A DNA stretch of 64,000 nt from Phallusia mammillata (taxonomy: Eukaryota > Chordata > Ascidiacea > Phlebobranchia > Ascidiidae): NCBI GenBank assembly GCA_003260075.1, contig QLIY01000687.1:25349-89348 (forward strand), read 5' to 3'. This document shows, piece after piece, positions 37,490 through 49,229 of this stretch. Each line of letters opens with the position of its first letter. Position 1 is the first letter of the stretch. The notes under the pieces are model-generated. The model ran no database searches, had not been told where the DNA came from, and saw nothing but the letters and a program-made list of their open reading frames with translations. Position numbers and translations under genes: made by a program.

Positions 37490-40400
37490 TTTTAGGGCAG
37501 GTGCATTCTTTTGGGGACGTACTGCTGAAGGAACTAGGGAGCGACTCCAAAATCGAAAATCCAATATAGGTCCACGAAAAACTACGACAAGGAATTTTTA
37601 TAGTAGAAAAAAAGTATCGGTGACATCGCAAAATAGCTTAGAAGCTGTCTATAAATAACTTTCACCCTTTGCCTTTGTTGTTTACAGCCAGTGGGGTATG
37701 TAGAAATTGTTCCAAAACAAACTATCAAAAAGACGGAGTTATCAGTGCTAACATAACACGCTGTCAATGGTTTACATTAGGCTTAATGTGCATCTACTAT
37801 TTAGTAAAGAGCAACGACATGAACAGCGCGTAATCTGGTAACGCAAAAACGCTTTGGAAAATGCGTTACACGATTGAGATGTGTCCGTTGGTTTTCTGGC
37901 TTTTGTGTCCAACATTTTCGAAGATGACATGCATAGCTTGACGTCAATAGATCCCTATAGCAACGGACATGGGTTAGGTAAGGGCGTGTAGCTCTATTAT
38001 TAAAGCTGGCTTGTAATTCCAACAACATGTCTGACGTAACTGCTGTGCTAAAAATTGACCATGTTTTTTACAGATATTGACAAGATGAAACACCGCTTTA
38101 AAGAAATTTTGCTTGCAATATCGAATTTTAGCTCTTTATGTGTCTTACTTCAAATTCATGACTAAAAATATTTTGTTCCAGTGCATAGACAAAAATTAAA
38201 CACTGGGTAAAATGAAAAAGCCAGGTCACTAAAACTATACCAATCAAATAGACCGTTGGACAATCAATAACTTTCTCTACAACATTGCCAATGCCAAGAA
38301 TTCGCGTATTTGACTCAGTGAATGTTACAGTGTCAGCCGTATTACATCTTTGAGAATATAATACAGCGATGCTTTACATAAAATGAATTGATGATGTTGG
38401 TGACCACTACGTATGACTTCGGTTAGTGACAACGGGTTTATTAACTTAGTACCCAGTCAAACTCGATTCCCAAAGCCAGGTTTCGGGAAAATAAGACCTT
38501 GGTGTGGCCGTAGCAAGGCTTGATGAAGCACGGTTTACGGCTCCTTTGGATCGAAGTTCTGGCGAAAAGGCCCGGGCCCTTTCAGGGACGGCCATCATAC
38601 GATTAAACATAATCGGTCTGAGAAAGCGGTCTGGTAGGACAAATATAAATGATTAAGACCAATTACTAAGAAGCCTGCAGAAGGCGTCAGTGTCAAATAA
38701 AAAGCAGCATTTGAGCATTTGGCGTGCACTCATAAAAATAAAAAGTAGCCTTATCCCCTTTATTAAGTTATGTGGTTTGGAAATTAATGTTCCTGTGGTT
38801 TAGAACCAGTTTTTATCATGTCTTAGGCAAAGGTAGATAATGTTTTTTCGATTGCATACGACTGCCATGTGAGCTAGTATGAGATTTAACACCGGGGTGG
38901 GGCCGTTTGAAAGTGTATTGGTTGGCTTTTAGTTGTGACAAAAAATTCTATTAAAACAGTTGCGCCAACATTGGAACTGTCTACAATCGCTCGAAATCAG
39001 CCGATTGACAAGCTATGACGTAACATGTAACCGGAAACGCGTCACGGGCAACTGATAAAATCGCCTGGCGTCAGAAACGCTACAATAAAATGGATTGCAA
39101 TTGTCGATACACAACAGCATATGGCATGAAAATGCATGTATGAAGCGTGATATACAGGACCTGCATTCAACAAACTGTGCTGCATACAGATAAGGCAGCC
39201 CCACACAGCCTTATACTACTGAAACTGAACAAAAACATAACTAAACTGAACAGGCTACAAGTCAAATCTGCCTCACCCGGTAAACTTGTTCTCCCAAAGC
39301 CATGTTTCAGGGAACCAAGTTCTTGGAGTAACTGTCGCTAGACTTCCCTTTCTGACTCCACTGCTTATGCCAGCCATTTGTAAATTAGGAATTAGTGGAG
39401 CAGCATCTGCGTATGCGTAATCCACGCCTTCATACTGGATTCCCCAACCATAGTGATCTATGCGATTTAAAATTTGCACATTTGCGAGATAAGATATGAC
39501 CTGTAATGTTAATTGTGACCTCTAGCATGTATAACGTAAGCATTGCGTGATTCTTGGTAACATACAGGCTCGAAATACACCATGACAGTACGCTACCCAT
39601 ACATTAGGGTCATAAACCGAGGTTAACTCCTTCCATGCAAAATGGTACCACCCGATTCGTATGACACCGTCTACATGAAATGGTATTACCCACCACCAAT
39701 CCACCTATACTGAACTACAATTTACCCAGTAATGCTGTCGTCCCAAAGCCAGGTTTCAGGGAAAAATGTTCTAGCTTTAGGGGCGGCTGATTTGGGCTGG
39801 GCGCTCTGGCTTGCTATTGCACGGCCAACGTTGGCTCGAGCTGGGACAAAAGCTACAGGCGCCGGGCCCCCATCAAGGGCAAAGGCCATCTCTTGGAAAA
39901 TTGGAAAAAAGTCTACAACAATATATATAAAGCTGGAAAGGCTGTTCTCTATACATAAAACTGTTAACGTTAAGCCTGACTGAAACCATATCAATTTTCG
40001 CCAAATTAGTGTTTTTAGAAGGAAAATTACTTCTCTCCGATAAACACCTATCTACCTATCCACAGTCAAAACCAAGGACTCCCAAATTTTAAACGTATTT
40101 TTTTGTCAATGTTTGACTTAAATTAACAATTATTAAATTTGCGAATTTCAATATGACAGATCCCTAAAATTCCAAAGTCGTCGAATCAACAAGCACAAGC
40201 AAAAAAGGAAAACATGCAACTTACAATCTGGGGCTTTCTTGTAAACGAGTGCATCTGTCAATACAATCATTCCAGCTTCCTGTTAAACAAAATACTTTCA
40301 CAGTTTCTAATTTATTTCAGGCTACTTTAAAATATGTATTTTTTATTTTTAAAATATGTATTGATATACAAACCCTACATTGCAAGGCTGTTTTTTGTTG

Positions 40401-43400
40401 TGGTGCAGATAAAATACAAGGCAAAATGACACTTTTTAGTTTGTTTTTGCAATGTCTTTAATGTGTATGTAAAAGAAGCTAGGCGAAAAAAGGTTTTTGC
40501 ATATGCTTTTCTAAACGTTTGCAAAATGCCCCCCCCCCCAAAATGACACTTTTTAGTTTGTTTTTGCAATGTCTTTAATGTGTATGAAAAAGAAGCTAGG
40601 CGAAAAAAAGTTTTTGCATATGCTTTTCCAAACGTTTGCAAAATTACAAGAACAATATATTATGCACATAAAACTAACCAGAAAATGTCGCTAAAGTTGT
40701 GTTACTGTACATCAAGAATGCAAATATTATAAAAGTCAAAGCAAAAAACACCTATATTAGTCATATTTGTCATATCTGCATGAGTCACGATCCAACTATT
40801 ACATGCAAAAATTTTCGAAAGTATTTCAAGTGTAATGAGGTATTAGCCGTAATTAACGCACGCAACCTCGATTTTTACCTCGAAGAAGTAAATCCAGATT
40901 ATGAGATAAGGATACCTTAGGGCTACAACCAATGCTGGCTAAATGCGGGTTTATTACTCTTGGAAACCAAATGAGTCTACAATGTAAATGAAGTTCGTAT
41001 TGATTTGCAAATATTTTTGTAAAATCTCCGTAAAATTTGAGTATATATTCCATGATATTGTTTGTACGTTGCTTGCACTAGTTTACCACACAGAGCTCGT
41101 CAAAACAACATTTGTGGGATATTTAGGCCTCATTAAAGTAACCATATTGTTTTCACAGACAAGCAATAACAAGTGTACGTACCGAAAACACTTCTGAGGT
41201 ATCCTTAGCACCTGACGGGATTGGGTACCACCACCACCATCTCCAGTAATCAGGAAGAGAATTAGTGTTCGAATATCCGTTCAAATCAGTGACAACCTTA
41301 AATTCAAAGTAAATGGTTAATGTACGGTGATTTAAAGGGTCATTTGTTACTTCAAATGAACGAAATTAGCTTGGTCCTGTATGTGAAAAACTAGTGTTGT
41401 TTGTGTATATTATGATACTAAGTAACTTTCTGAAAAGTTGATTTGAGATAATTTTACTCGTGTACATAGACAAAACAACATGCATAATGGACCATGTCAC
41501 ATCACAAAAATCAACTTAAATTGGGTATAATTTTTTGTTTCAATAAAATGGATTAAAGCATCCTAAACAACTATATTTTTTGATCTAGTTCGATGATGAT
41601 ATTATAAAGGCGGTATTTTATTTTTGACAGTTGTGTAATTGACCTAATAACCTCAAAACGTTACCAATTAAAAGTTACATGTCACAAACGATAACACACC
41701 ACCACGAGATTTAACATCGCACATCTACATGGTTGAACGGCGTAAACAAGGCCACCTAGCATAAGTGCGTAATTACATTATGAGTCACCAATAGCGAACT
41801 CATTCAACCTCAAACTACGGTGATTAAAACCGCGCAGCAACCCTTGTCGCTGCAAGCAACCTTTGAAACTGAAAGAACCCGATTGTTGGCTGGCAACGTG
41901 AGAAAATACTTACCCTTTCCTGCGATATGTCGTTGCCCGATTTAAGAAGCAATACACTTTGGTCGATTGCGCGAGCACCAACATATGAACCGCTGCCCGA
42001 AGTCTGAACCTTGATGCTGACGTCAGTTCCGGCGTCGACACGGTCCGCTGAACTCGTGACGGTAACCTGGAAACAAAAGTGGATTTGAAACATGTCAAAA
42101 CTACTTTAAGCATTAGATAATAAAGTTTGTAGTTATTTATTGCGGTAGCATCATGAAATAAAAACATTTTAAAACATGTTATTGACCAAGAAAAGAATCT
42201 TAAGACAACACACAAAGATTTCATTTAAAAAAACACACTTAAACACCTATTCGGTTAACTTTCACACAAAATTGGCACTAAAATGTCCGAAGATTATAAT
42301 TTTAAATAGTCGTCCCATTTTCTGCTTATGGTGTAGTAACAGAAGCAGTAATAACAAGACGCCCAACGGGTGGACAAATCGTTTTGTTAAAATTTAAAGC
42401 GCAGAAAAGATGTTTGTCCGTGATTGACCGCTGTTTTAATATGCTAGCGTAACATTGTAACGGACATTGTGATGTCATACGACACATCAGTAAAAACAAT
42501 GGGAAAAAGTTCACAAGTTTACTCGTACAATGTAAGGATACATTACTCAAACAAACTGATGCATAGTTACGTAAAATCAACAGAAATGCTGTATAAGTGT
42601 GCTTTATAAAAATAATAAACACCACTTCAAAATTGTTTCGTTTCCTTTTATTTAAGCCGCCTAAGTTACAGCAATTAGTACATGGGTCGTAGTATCAGTT
42701 ATGAAGGGTGCAATTTTTTAGGGTTACGAACCTCGTACTAAAGTGTACATTAAGCTCTACAAATAAATTTGCTCATATTATTTTTTGTCTTCACGGACCC
42801 CTGAACCACCCCACAGAATTTTTTTTGTATTGCCTGCACGGACTTTTAAAGCGCAAATCAACTGTGTTACTTTTTATTACCTGATTTTGAAGTGCAGTGC
42901 TCACAGTCAGTTTGATGTAGTCGGCCACAATTTCACCATCGTCGCGAACATACGATCCCAGAAGTTGAACGCCAGGAATCATATTATGAGTGACGTCAAA
43001 CGCGTAGTCACGTGACGAAACAGGTGGGCCCGAGATTGTTTCGTCTCGTAACACGGCACCTCTTGATAGGGTCTGCATTATTAACAGAACATTTTTTAAA
43101 ACAAAAAGTGGCGGTTTTTGAGGTTTGCGACAATTTATACATTTCTTTTCGTCCATTTTTGTGAAAAGAATTTAAAAGCAGCAATTACACATTTTGCTTT
43201 GACATAAACAATAGACCAAACCGTTAACCCCCAAAAAACATTATGTCCTTACAATAAAGTATATACATAGCTAAATTGGTGTTAAAGCTAATACTTTTTG
43301 AAACAGGTCGTTAGAACCAGTGCAAAATATGTTTGGACACTTATAAACATAAAACAATCCGAATATTTTTCTGATTTTCTTACCATTATTCTAATGCTTG

Positions 43401-46314
43401 GTACTGGTGTAGTTGTGCGAATGGAAACTGTGGCTACATCTCCTGGACTAACTGTGGAGCTATCAGATGTAGTGATTTGAAGATAAGAATTTGATGGGGA
43501 CTCTGCACGGTCCACACTCCAGTGTTCACGTTGATAACTGGTTGTGCCATGTATAAAAGCCTAAAATTTATGTAATAAAAAAATTTGGTTAGGCTTATAT
43601 GAAATTTATATACAACAGAGTTTTCTTCCAGAACTTACTGTAAAAGCAGCTTTGGAGAAATCAGTATCTGCTGCCTGTAGGGTGAATATCACCACACCAT
43701 CAGGGGGGATTGTGTGGTTGGTAGTGGAAACATTGTGACTGTATGGATTATGAGCACTAAAAAATAGTATTCGCCTTAATAAGCATTCATTGAATCAAAA
43801 CACATTTGAGCAATAATATCTTTGAAAAAGGATTTGAAAAAACAAACATGTCTTCGTTAAACAAAAATAAACAAAAACAACTTAAAATGCTGTGTAGAAA
43901 CAACATAATACTGTGTGTGTTACTTAACTTACGTGTAAGCTGTCTCAATAGATAGCATATTGTTTAGGCGATCACTTTCCATTAGTGGCTGGCCATCCTG
44001 TTCTGTGACTTTGATCTAAATTTCAAATGACAACCATAACTTATCAATACATACCACCAACAAAGTATTACTTACATATGCAGTGTAAAACAACCCAGGC
44101 TTGATTGTGTTTGGTTTGTAAAGTGCTTCAACTTTTATGTTTGTAAGCTTCACATCGATTTCTACTGTCTCATTAATAGTTATGTCGCTTTGTCCATCAG
44201 TTACGCTACCAGTGACACTAATCTTTTTTTCAGAAGTTCCATCCCAACCCAAAATCTTCTGGATTTGGTCGATCGTAATAGTATATTCACCAACTCCATC
44301 AAATTTCTGTGAATTTACAACAAAAAAATGGTCTGGAAATGTATTTGAGTGATTTTTTCTCAATCAATGATTGCTTTAAACCTCTATTGCAAAAAATCCA
44401 CAAAAAAGTGAAACAAAACACTTGACTCTGATAAGTATTTATCAAGCAAAATAAAACAGAAACAGAAATCTGGCAAATTTAATACAAAATCGCGGATGTT
44501 TTTTGTAAAAATTAGGCTCAAGGCTATTGCAATTGTCTTGGAGTTTTTTTGAAAGTAAAATATATTTTCTTATAATGCCCTTGTACCCAAGAGTGTTTGA
44601 TGATTTACCTATCGATCTTATTTACATCATTAAACTCAAAACTTATTTCTTAGAATATTTGTATGTGCTACCCAATAAATACCGGAAATGGCTTTGAATC
44701 TGTCCCCTGCTTTGGTATACTTGAACCAAAGATTGATGGTCTGTAATAAAATGCTGGACCACCCCATGTGTTAGCCAGAGTGAGCTCTATAGATGCCTTC
44801 CCTTTGACAGGTTTTCCATATGTGTATCTAAACACAAAAATGAAATGAGATTTTTTCAAACATTACAAAGTAAACATGTGTTTTTTAATTGTTACATATA
44901 TACAAAACACACAGAAAATTTATTAGATACTAAAAAGCCATCTCAAATCTTAAACTTACGTTCCCTTAAGTTTTATTGTGATTCCTGCAGATCCAGGGTA
45001 TATAAAAGATGGTACCTCCAACTCAACTTTGAATTTGGGCAGTTTGTAAAGTTTTACTTCAACTGTCATTTCCTCTTTGTAGCCCTTTAAAGTAAGTTGT
45101 AGGTCAAAATAAAATACACTTCTTTAGTGTAAAAGCAACTTCAAAATGGTTACAGGCAAACATGAAAACTTAACAATAACCGGTTCAAGAGCAAAAACAC
45201 ATCTTGAAAATTAGGAATAAATATTCCAGCGACCTTTAGAATAAGCATCTGACATGAAATACCAAATTTACATGGTTATTAGTCAACCACAAACAATAAC
45301 ACATTATAGAGTTGGCTTTAAAAACCCTCCGCTGGGATTTTAAAATTAAAATAAAAACAGGCAGCAAATATTTTATTAGATTGTTAGTTAAATAATACCA
45401 TACCAATGTTTCAAATGTGATTTTCCAGTTGCCCTTAACAGCTTCTTTGTTTAATGGAAATTCACTTCCAGCCACACCATGCTCAAGCACCACATCAGTT
45501 TCAAGCAAAATTGTGTTGCCATTTGGATCTTCCACAGAATAGCTAACATTTCCAAGCAGAGGACGGAGATCAGGTTTTAAAACCACAGCCCGAAATTTAA
45601 CTAAAATAAAGAACAAGTTTTTACAAAATTCATATTTCGTTTACAAGTTTGTACTTACTTGTTTGTCCAGGTTGATAGATAGCTTTATCAGTTTGTATTA
45701 AAATTGACAAAGTTTTGGAGGCATATGTAAATGCAGATGTTGAATTGAAAAACAGAGTTTCTCCAGAAACTGTGTCTACACCTGTGATATTCATGTTAAA
45801 CTGAGTTGCCCCATCATATCCTCGTGGAATCTAAATAAATGAATATGTAGTGTCATTAAATTTAGCTTATTGTGTGTACAATTTGATCCTAATATCCATA
45901 CCTGGCCCAAATTGATTGTTGCACTAGAACCTACAAGCAGAAGAAACATATATTGTAGGTTGTATTTTGGTGGTGTGCATTTTATTTGTTTTCCATACCT
46001 GAGTTTATTACAGCCTGGTTTTGAAATGATATTAAGTTATCTGGTGTGGAAAGTTTCACTGTAACTTCTACTGGATTGGTGGACTGCAAAATGGAGATAG
46101 CGGGAGAAATGTCAAATCCTGGACGAATGACTTCAGGAATATATACTGCATATGTGCTGAAACAAGAAATAGGCATGTCATTACAGATTAAATTTAGGAC
46201 AGCACAAAGAACAGCTTTGCCTATTTTTTGTTGGGAAGTTTTCACTTACTTTTCTCCGAGAGCATTTCCAATCAGCACAAAGAGGCACACAAACAGGGAG
46301 CCTCGTAAAATCAT
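22900..46314 (-). CDS. Thioester-containing protein, A2M/CD109 family, with nine alternative exons
   Basis: 29 constant exons: 46250-46314, 45999-46156, 45902-45930, 45659-45830, 45404-45600, 44960-45084, 44683-44827, 44076-44306, 43933-44015, 43639-43756, 43384-43560, 42881-43072, 41914-42066, 41183-41296, 40225-40279, [one of nine], 30991-31105, 30540-30653, 29518-29736, 28875-29019, 28346-28541, 27634-27859, 27353-27433, 26885-27053, 25392-25606, 24736-24894, 24430-24605, 23794-23950, 23438-23543, 22900-23081. All phases agree; about 1,480 residues. Signal peptide MILRGSLFVCLFVLIGNALG. Macroglobulin domains: KAIYQPGQTIKFR, TYTYGKPVKG, ARAIDQSVLLL. After the variable segment come APDTITSW and VFNYFDNDLTVELSLG. 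Thioester site GCGEQNM (near residue 950) and a conserved catalytic histidine (VSHKAMQGG, codon 27646-27648). The receptor-binding-like domain (TGMFLFEQKLPNGF ... YFDE) leads to a Cys-rich stretch and hydrophobic end (VVWFACLLCTLLAVILQY), suggesting a GPI or membrane anchor. Members trap proteases or bind covalently to targets. Confidence 0.95.
25698..26265. mobile_element. hAT-like fragment in thioester gene intron
   Basis: The left end CAGTAGTTCTTAAACCC and right end ...GTACCACAGTTTGAGAACCACTG are inverted relatives of the CAGTGGTTCTCAAAC class. A self-complementary GTACCACTAGTGGTAC lies just inside the right end. The interior is disturbed by two poly-C joins, so length and target duplication cannot be trusted. 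Confidence 0.45.
25991..26345. repeat. Two successive poly-C-bridged direct duplications
   Basis: 25991-26057 recurs at 26069-26135 across ten C (26058-26067). 26131-26210 recurs at 26267-26345 across eleven C (26214-26224) plus about 40 bases. Copies differ by single bases. All of it is intronic to the thioester gene. Confidence 0.85.
29858..30336. repeat. Poly-C-bridged direct duplication
   Basis: 29858 to about 30054 recurs at 30111-30336 around eleven C (30100-30110). Both copies start with ACACCTTGCCGTGGAACAC. The right copy has extra T-rich sequence and small differences. Intronic. Confidence 0.85.
31868..32033 (-). CDS. Alternative exon 9 of thioester gene (last of the array)
   Basis: 166 bases, phase 1 in and 2 out. 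It encodes YNGPFFMTRLRNDGGPELM, a Gly/Ala/Ser part (FAPTSGAGGVDRVSSVPTP) and RSYFPETWLWSDAVTG. It lies 762 bases before the constant exon 30991-31105, which continues with ADGSATFNTTAPDTITSW. Acceptor TATGTTGCAG, donor GG|GTACTA. Confidence 0.93.
32799..32970 (-). CDS. Alternative exon 8 of thioester gene
   Basis: 172 bases, phase 1 in and 2 out. It encodes LTLIQARTEYGFAFFPEQDN, an acidic part (FDDSIAADSLSVKISSP) and KPRTRFPETWLWDNDITG. Acceptor GTCATTGCAG, donor GG|GTAGAA. Confidence 0.93.
33279..33563. repeat. Poly-C-bridged direct duplication between alternative exons 7 and 8
   Basis: 33279-33415 recurs almost perfectly at 33427-33563, separated by ten C (33417-33426). Intronic. Confidence 0.88.
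34209..34356 (-). CDS. Alternative exon 7 of thioester gene (shortest)
   Basis: 148 bases, phase 1 in and 2 out. The variable part (DYQVFAFNVDAEIAKGTTN, then AAGSTQTLTPTP) has a single lysine before PRTYFPETWLWDHRIAG, so few basic cleavage sites. Acceptor CCTTTTGCAG, donor GG|GTATAA. Confidence 0.93.
35726..35888 (-). CDS. Alternative exon 6 of thioester gene
   Basis: 163 bases, phase 1 in and 2 out. It encodes FYPIYFLEDSFSPVASVES, a Ser/Ala/Gly part (AAGSAAGSTRLSSPTP) and RSFFPETWLWDDALTG. Acceptor AATTTGCAG, donor GG|GTACCT. Confidence 0.93.
37055..37247 (-). CDS. Alternative exon 5 of thioester gene
   Basis: 193 bases, phase 1 in and 2 out. It encodes IWHYFDNRIMAFGGGGIAG, an Ala/Gln/Pro-rich segment (ALSVQAQAGPSRPKAPSAP) and VRSFFPETWLWDSSITG. 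Only 138 bases separate it from alternative exon 4. Acceptor TTATCGCAG, donor GG|GTATTT. Confidence 0.93.
37386..37581 (-). CDS. Alternative exon 4 of thioester gene, interrupted by a 51-base G run
   Basis: 196 bases, phase 1 in and 2 out. It encodes FRGPILDFRFWSRSLVPSAV, PQKNAPALK, then 17 glycines from a run of 51 C on the plus strand (37439-37489), then SKRSFFPETWLWEESITG. 51 is a multiple of three, so the frame holds with or without the run. The run may be genuine or an assembly filler. Acceptor TTGTCGTAG, donor GG|GTATTG. Confidence 0.85.
38453..38630 (-). CDS. Alternative exon 3 of thioester gene
   Basis: 178 bases, phase 1 in and 2 out. It has a strongly basic variable part (RFLRPIMFNRMMAVPERAR, then ELRSKGAVNRASSS) and the end PRSYFPETWLWESSLTG. 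It is the most Arg-rich of the nine, so it may present the most cleavage sites for trypsin-like proteases. Acceptor CCTACCAG, donor GG|GTACTA. Confidence 0.93.
39277..39457 (-). CDS. Alternative exon 2 of thioester gene
   Basis: 181 bases, phase 1 in and 2 out. It begins HYGWGIQYEGVDYAYADAAP, unusually aromatic and acidic, continues with GISSGVRKGSLATV, and ends PRTWFPETWLWENKFTG. Donor GG|GTGAGG, acceptor CGCATAG. Only 268 bases separate it from alternative exon 1. Confidence 0.93.
39726..39912 (-). CDS. Alternative exon 1 of thioester gene (variable segment + FPETWLW)
   Basis: 187 bases, first of the nine in transcript order, phase 1 in and phase 2 out. It encodes FFPIFQEMAFALDGG, an Ala/Pro/Arg-rich middle (VPARANVGRAIASQ) and then ARTFFPETWLWDDSITG. 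Acceptor TTGTTGTAG, donor GG|GTAAAT. Composition is GC-rich compared with neighbouring introns. Inclusion would expose several Arg/Lys sites to trypsin-like proteases (inference). Confidence 0.93.
40423..40643. repeat. Poly-C-bridged direct duplication upstream of the 55-base exon
   Basis: 40423-40528 recurs at 40540-40643 across eleven C (40529-40539) with a few substitutions. Intronic in the thioester gene. Confidence 0.88.
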
Positions 46315-46513
46315 TGCTTCAATTGCACCTGCTAGTTTCTGTTGATAATCGCAATTCAGAATAAACAATCTACAACTGCACAAAAAATGCTAGTTAGAAA
46401 TGTAGTAGCTAAAAATACCACATTCGCACTTGCTTTTTGTAAACACAGCATGTCGAAAAAAAGTACAAAAGATTTTGTGTAAAAATTTACGCTTTCACTC
46501 GATAAGCCCAGTG

Positions 46514-46523
46514 CTATATATAT
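46514..46523 (-). promoter_or_regulatory. Possible TATA box of the thioester gene
   Basis: Read on the minus strand, GATATATATAGC lies about 200 bases upstream of the ATG (46312-46314). In AT-rich sequence this can occur by chance. Confidence 0.25.
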
Positions 46524-49095
46524 CTTACACAAACGTCATCACATGCTTCGCGAGCAAATCTGCGTGCGTCAATTTCCGAAAGTTTGCAAAAAAGGCGCAA
46601 GCAATAAAAAATCAAAACTGGGAACTTCCCCTAGCAATCTCAAGCATGCGTTGTTATCTGCATGAACAGTTTTTTTTAATACAACAACAAACCCTAACAT
46701 ATATGCATTGCAGCATTGCTAAACGATTTGGTACTTTACTTTCCAAATGAAACACGGGAAAGTTGTTTTCTCAAAATCAACTATACAATACATTTAAAAT
46801 ACGCAAAGTTGTAATCATTTTTAACTCTGCATATTTCTGTTTTTCCAACACTTTCCAACACAAGTTATTTTGAGTTGAACAAGTCGGACATCAGCCTGTA
46901 TGCCGCCACAACTTCCTAGCAACTCGCAAAGCAACTGAATGTCGTGCAATGCCACAGGCTGCGTTTATATAAGAACGCGACAAGTAAACACAAACACTGC
47001 TCCGGCAAGGAGCACGAATTGGAGTACCCTCGGGCCGATAAAGTTTTAGCCGGCAATCGTTCGAATTTACACTTTGGCATCCTGAGGAGTTCGAATAGAA
47101 AGGTTTGGGGAATACTTGAGATGTGCTTATGTGTCCCCTGAGTGTCCCATTCACGCTATCTAGGTCGCAATGGAAGATATCTTGTAAACACTTATAGGAC
47201 CGCAGCACGTAGGCAATATGTTTCGTAGCGTTTAATCTTTTTGTTAAAACAGATTTTCTCCTGGTGAAATTTAACTGTATTTTGTTCCTTTCGCTATTGT
47301 TTTTTTTTTGATTTTAGGCTATACCTTTCTTTATTTAAACTTGGATGCAGAAGACCAAATAAAATTTCTTTCCTATTGAGTCGCATAGATGATTTTTTGC
47401 ATTATTAGGTTTTTCGTCATCAAAATGTTACGTTACAGATATCATCGATTGGATTTAATATTGCACAGATTGGTGGTAGGTAGATTTTGTTTAATTTTGT
47501 TTGCTTTGTCATAATTAAGCAACTATAGGCTACGGGTTAGCTAAAATTACTTCTTTTTCCTCAAAGCAATACGGTGACGTTATAGAACTTTCTAAAAACT
47601 ACAATTTCCAATGATAGAAACCAAGCATAGGGGTTTTGATTATTCGATTTCGGTAGGAAGTTATAAAAAATAAATTGCACTTCAACTAACACTTAACAAA
47701 AGATTTCCCAAATCTTCAAGTTTGCTTTTATTGTTAGATTGATTTAGCGTGTTGGTGGCAAAGCCGCAATAAACACAGCAGTGTGTAATGTCGATGCTTG
47801 CAGGCCAAGCTGTTTGCGTCGGTGTGACAAACGGAAAGCACAGATGCCAGTTTCAATTTTTGGCCTTGGGGTATCAGCAGAACTTGCGAAAATGTAGACC
47901 ACAATTATGTTTTAATCATCAGTAGTGCTCGAGGCAATTCGACCGATTCTCGAAACCGCTTTAGTTTGCGGATTAAAGTGTAGGAGATTGAAACTCCCTG
48001 CTTGCCGCATTGTTTGTGAAGGAAGCCTATCACCTCCAGGCAACTTGCCAACTCGGTAAAGGAAGCAGAATTTGTAAAAAACTTACCGCACATTCCTACT
48101 TCTTGGTTGGGGACTATCCCCGTATAAATCTTCCTGGACCATCAACGTTCGCGAAGTTAAACGACCGCTGTTTATTTTAGACTGTTGCGCCTTGGAAAAA
48201 AAAAACTTTTGAATTGAATTTCAATAAGTTTGTCCCCGTATCTCGCTAACAATATTACTTGTTGTACGGTCATCTAAAACGGGAAAAATGAAAATAAAAC
48301 TAACTTTATTTCGATCGTTTTTTCACTGTAAATTTTGTTTAAAGCTAATCACGAATCCAAATCAGTTTTGTATGCCTTTTTTTGTATGTCATAGGTTCAA
48401 GTGCTCTAGGTCTCCAGGTATTTACTATTATTCCAGCGACAAATAGCGTCACCATTGTAATGGAAAACTTGTATCCGACTTCTTCCAAAAATCAATTTTC
48501 GTATTTTATGTTTATTTGTGTCCGGATAAGATGGAAGCAATGCTTTGAAGCGCCAGTTATTTAATAAATCACAACCCGCTATTTAAACAAATACTATTAA
48601 TCTATAATAATATCATGGTGATACGTTTTGCATATTTTCAAATTTATTCCGCATTCGAATGTTTTTTAAGCCACTCAAAATAGGTTTCAGGTAAAAACTC
48701 GTTGATGGTATAAAATCGTAAATATTTCGGAAACTTTGCGGCACAAACTGAGCTACAAAAGGTTTTTCAAATAAATATAAAAGTCAGAGATAAATAACTT
48801 AAAATAAAGGGAAATTTTTCTTCCGAATAATTGCATTAACCTTCAATTGAAAAAAACGCATCTCCTTACTGAGAACTTAAAAGTATAACACTTGAATAAT
48901 ATGGATAGTTTTTTACTAACGTTTATTTGTTTCGGAAACAAATGTGCAATTATTTGGTTTTCGAACAATTGAGAAGAAACATACAAAGAAAACGTTATTT
49001 GTTTGTAGCAGTAGTTAACAATTAACAAACTGAAAAAAATTACCTGACTTTCATGAATATCCAACCACAGTTATTACGTGGCAGACAAATAACAA

Positions 49096-49229
49096 GTTTT
49101 AGAGTTTTTAATGAACAAAAATTCTGCACTGCACTTTATCTTTAGCTTTTTTATGTGGAGCCCCCCCCCCGTTTTAGAGTTTTTAATGAACAAAAATTCT
49201 GCACTGCACTTTATCTTTTTTATGTGGAA
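49096..49229. repeat. Poly-C-bridged direct duplication, intergenic
   Basis: 49096-49160 recurs at 49171-49229 around ten C (49161-49170). Both copies start GTTTTAGAGTTTTTAATG; the right copy lacks a few bases. Confidence 0.85.

Noticed and set aside
37289-37631. Two glycine-rich open frames through the poly-C run as independent proteins
   Set aside because: One frame is alternative exon 4 read through its introns; the other is a shadow created by the homopolymer.
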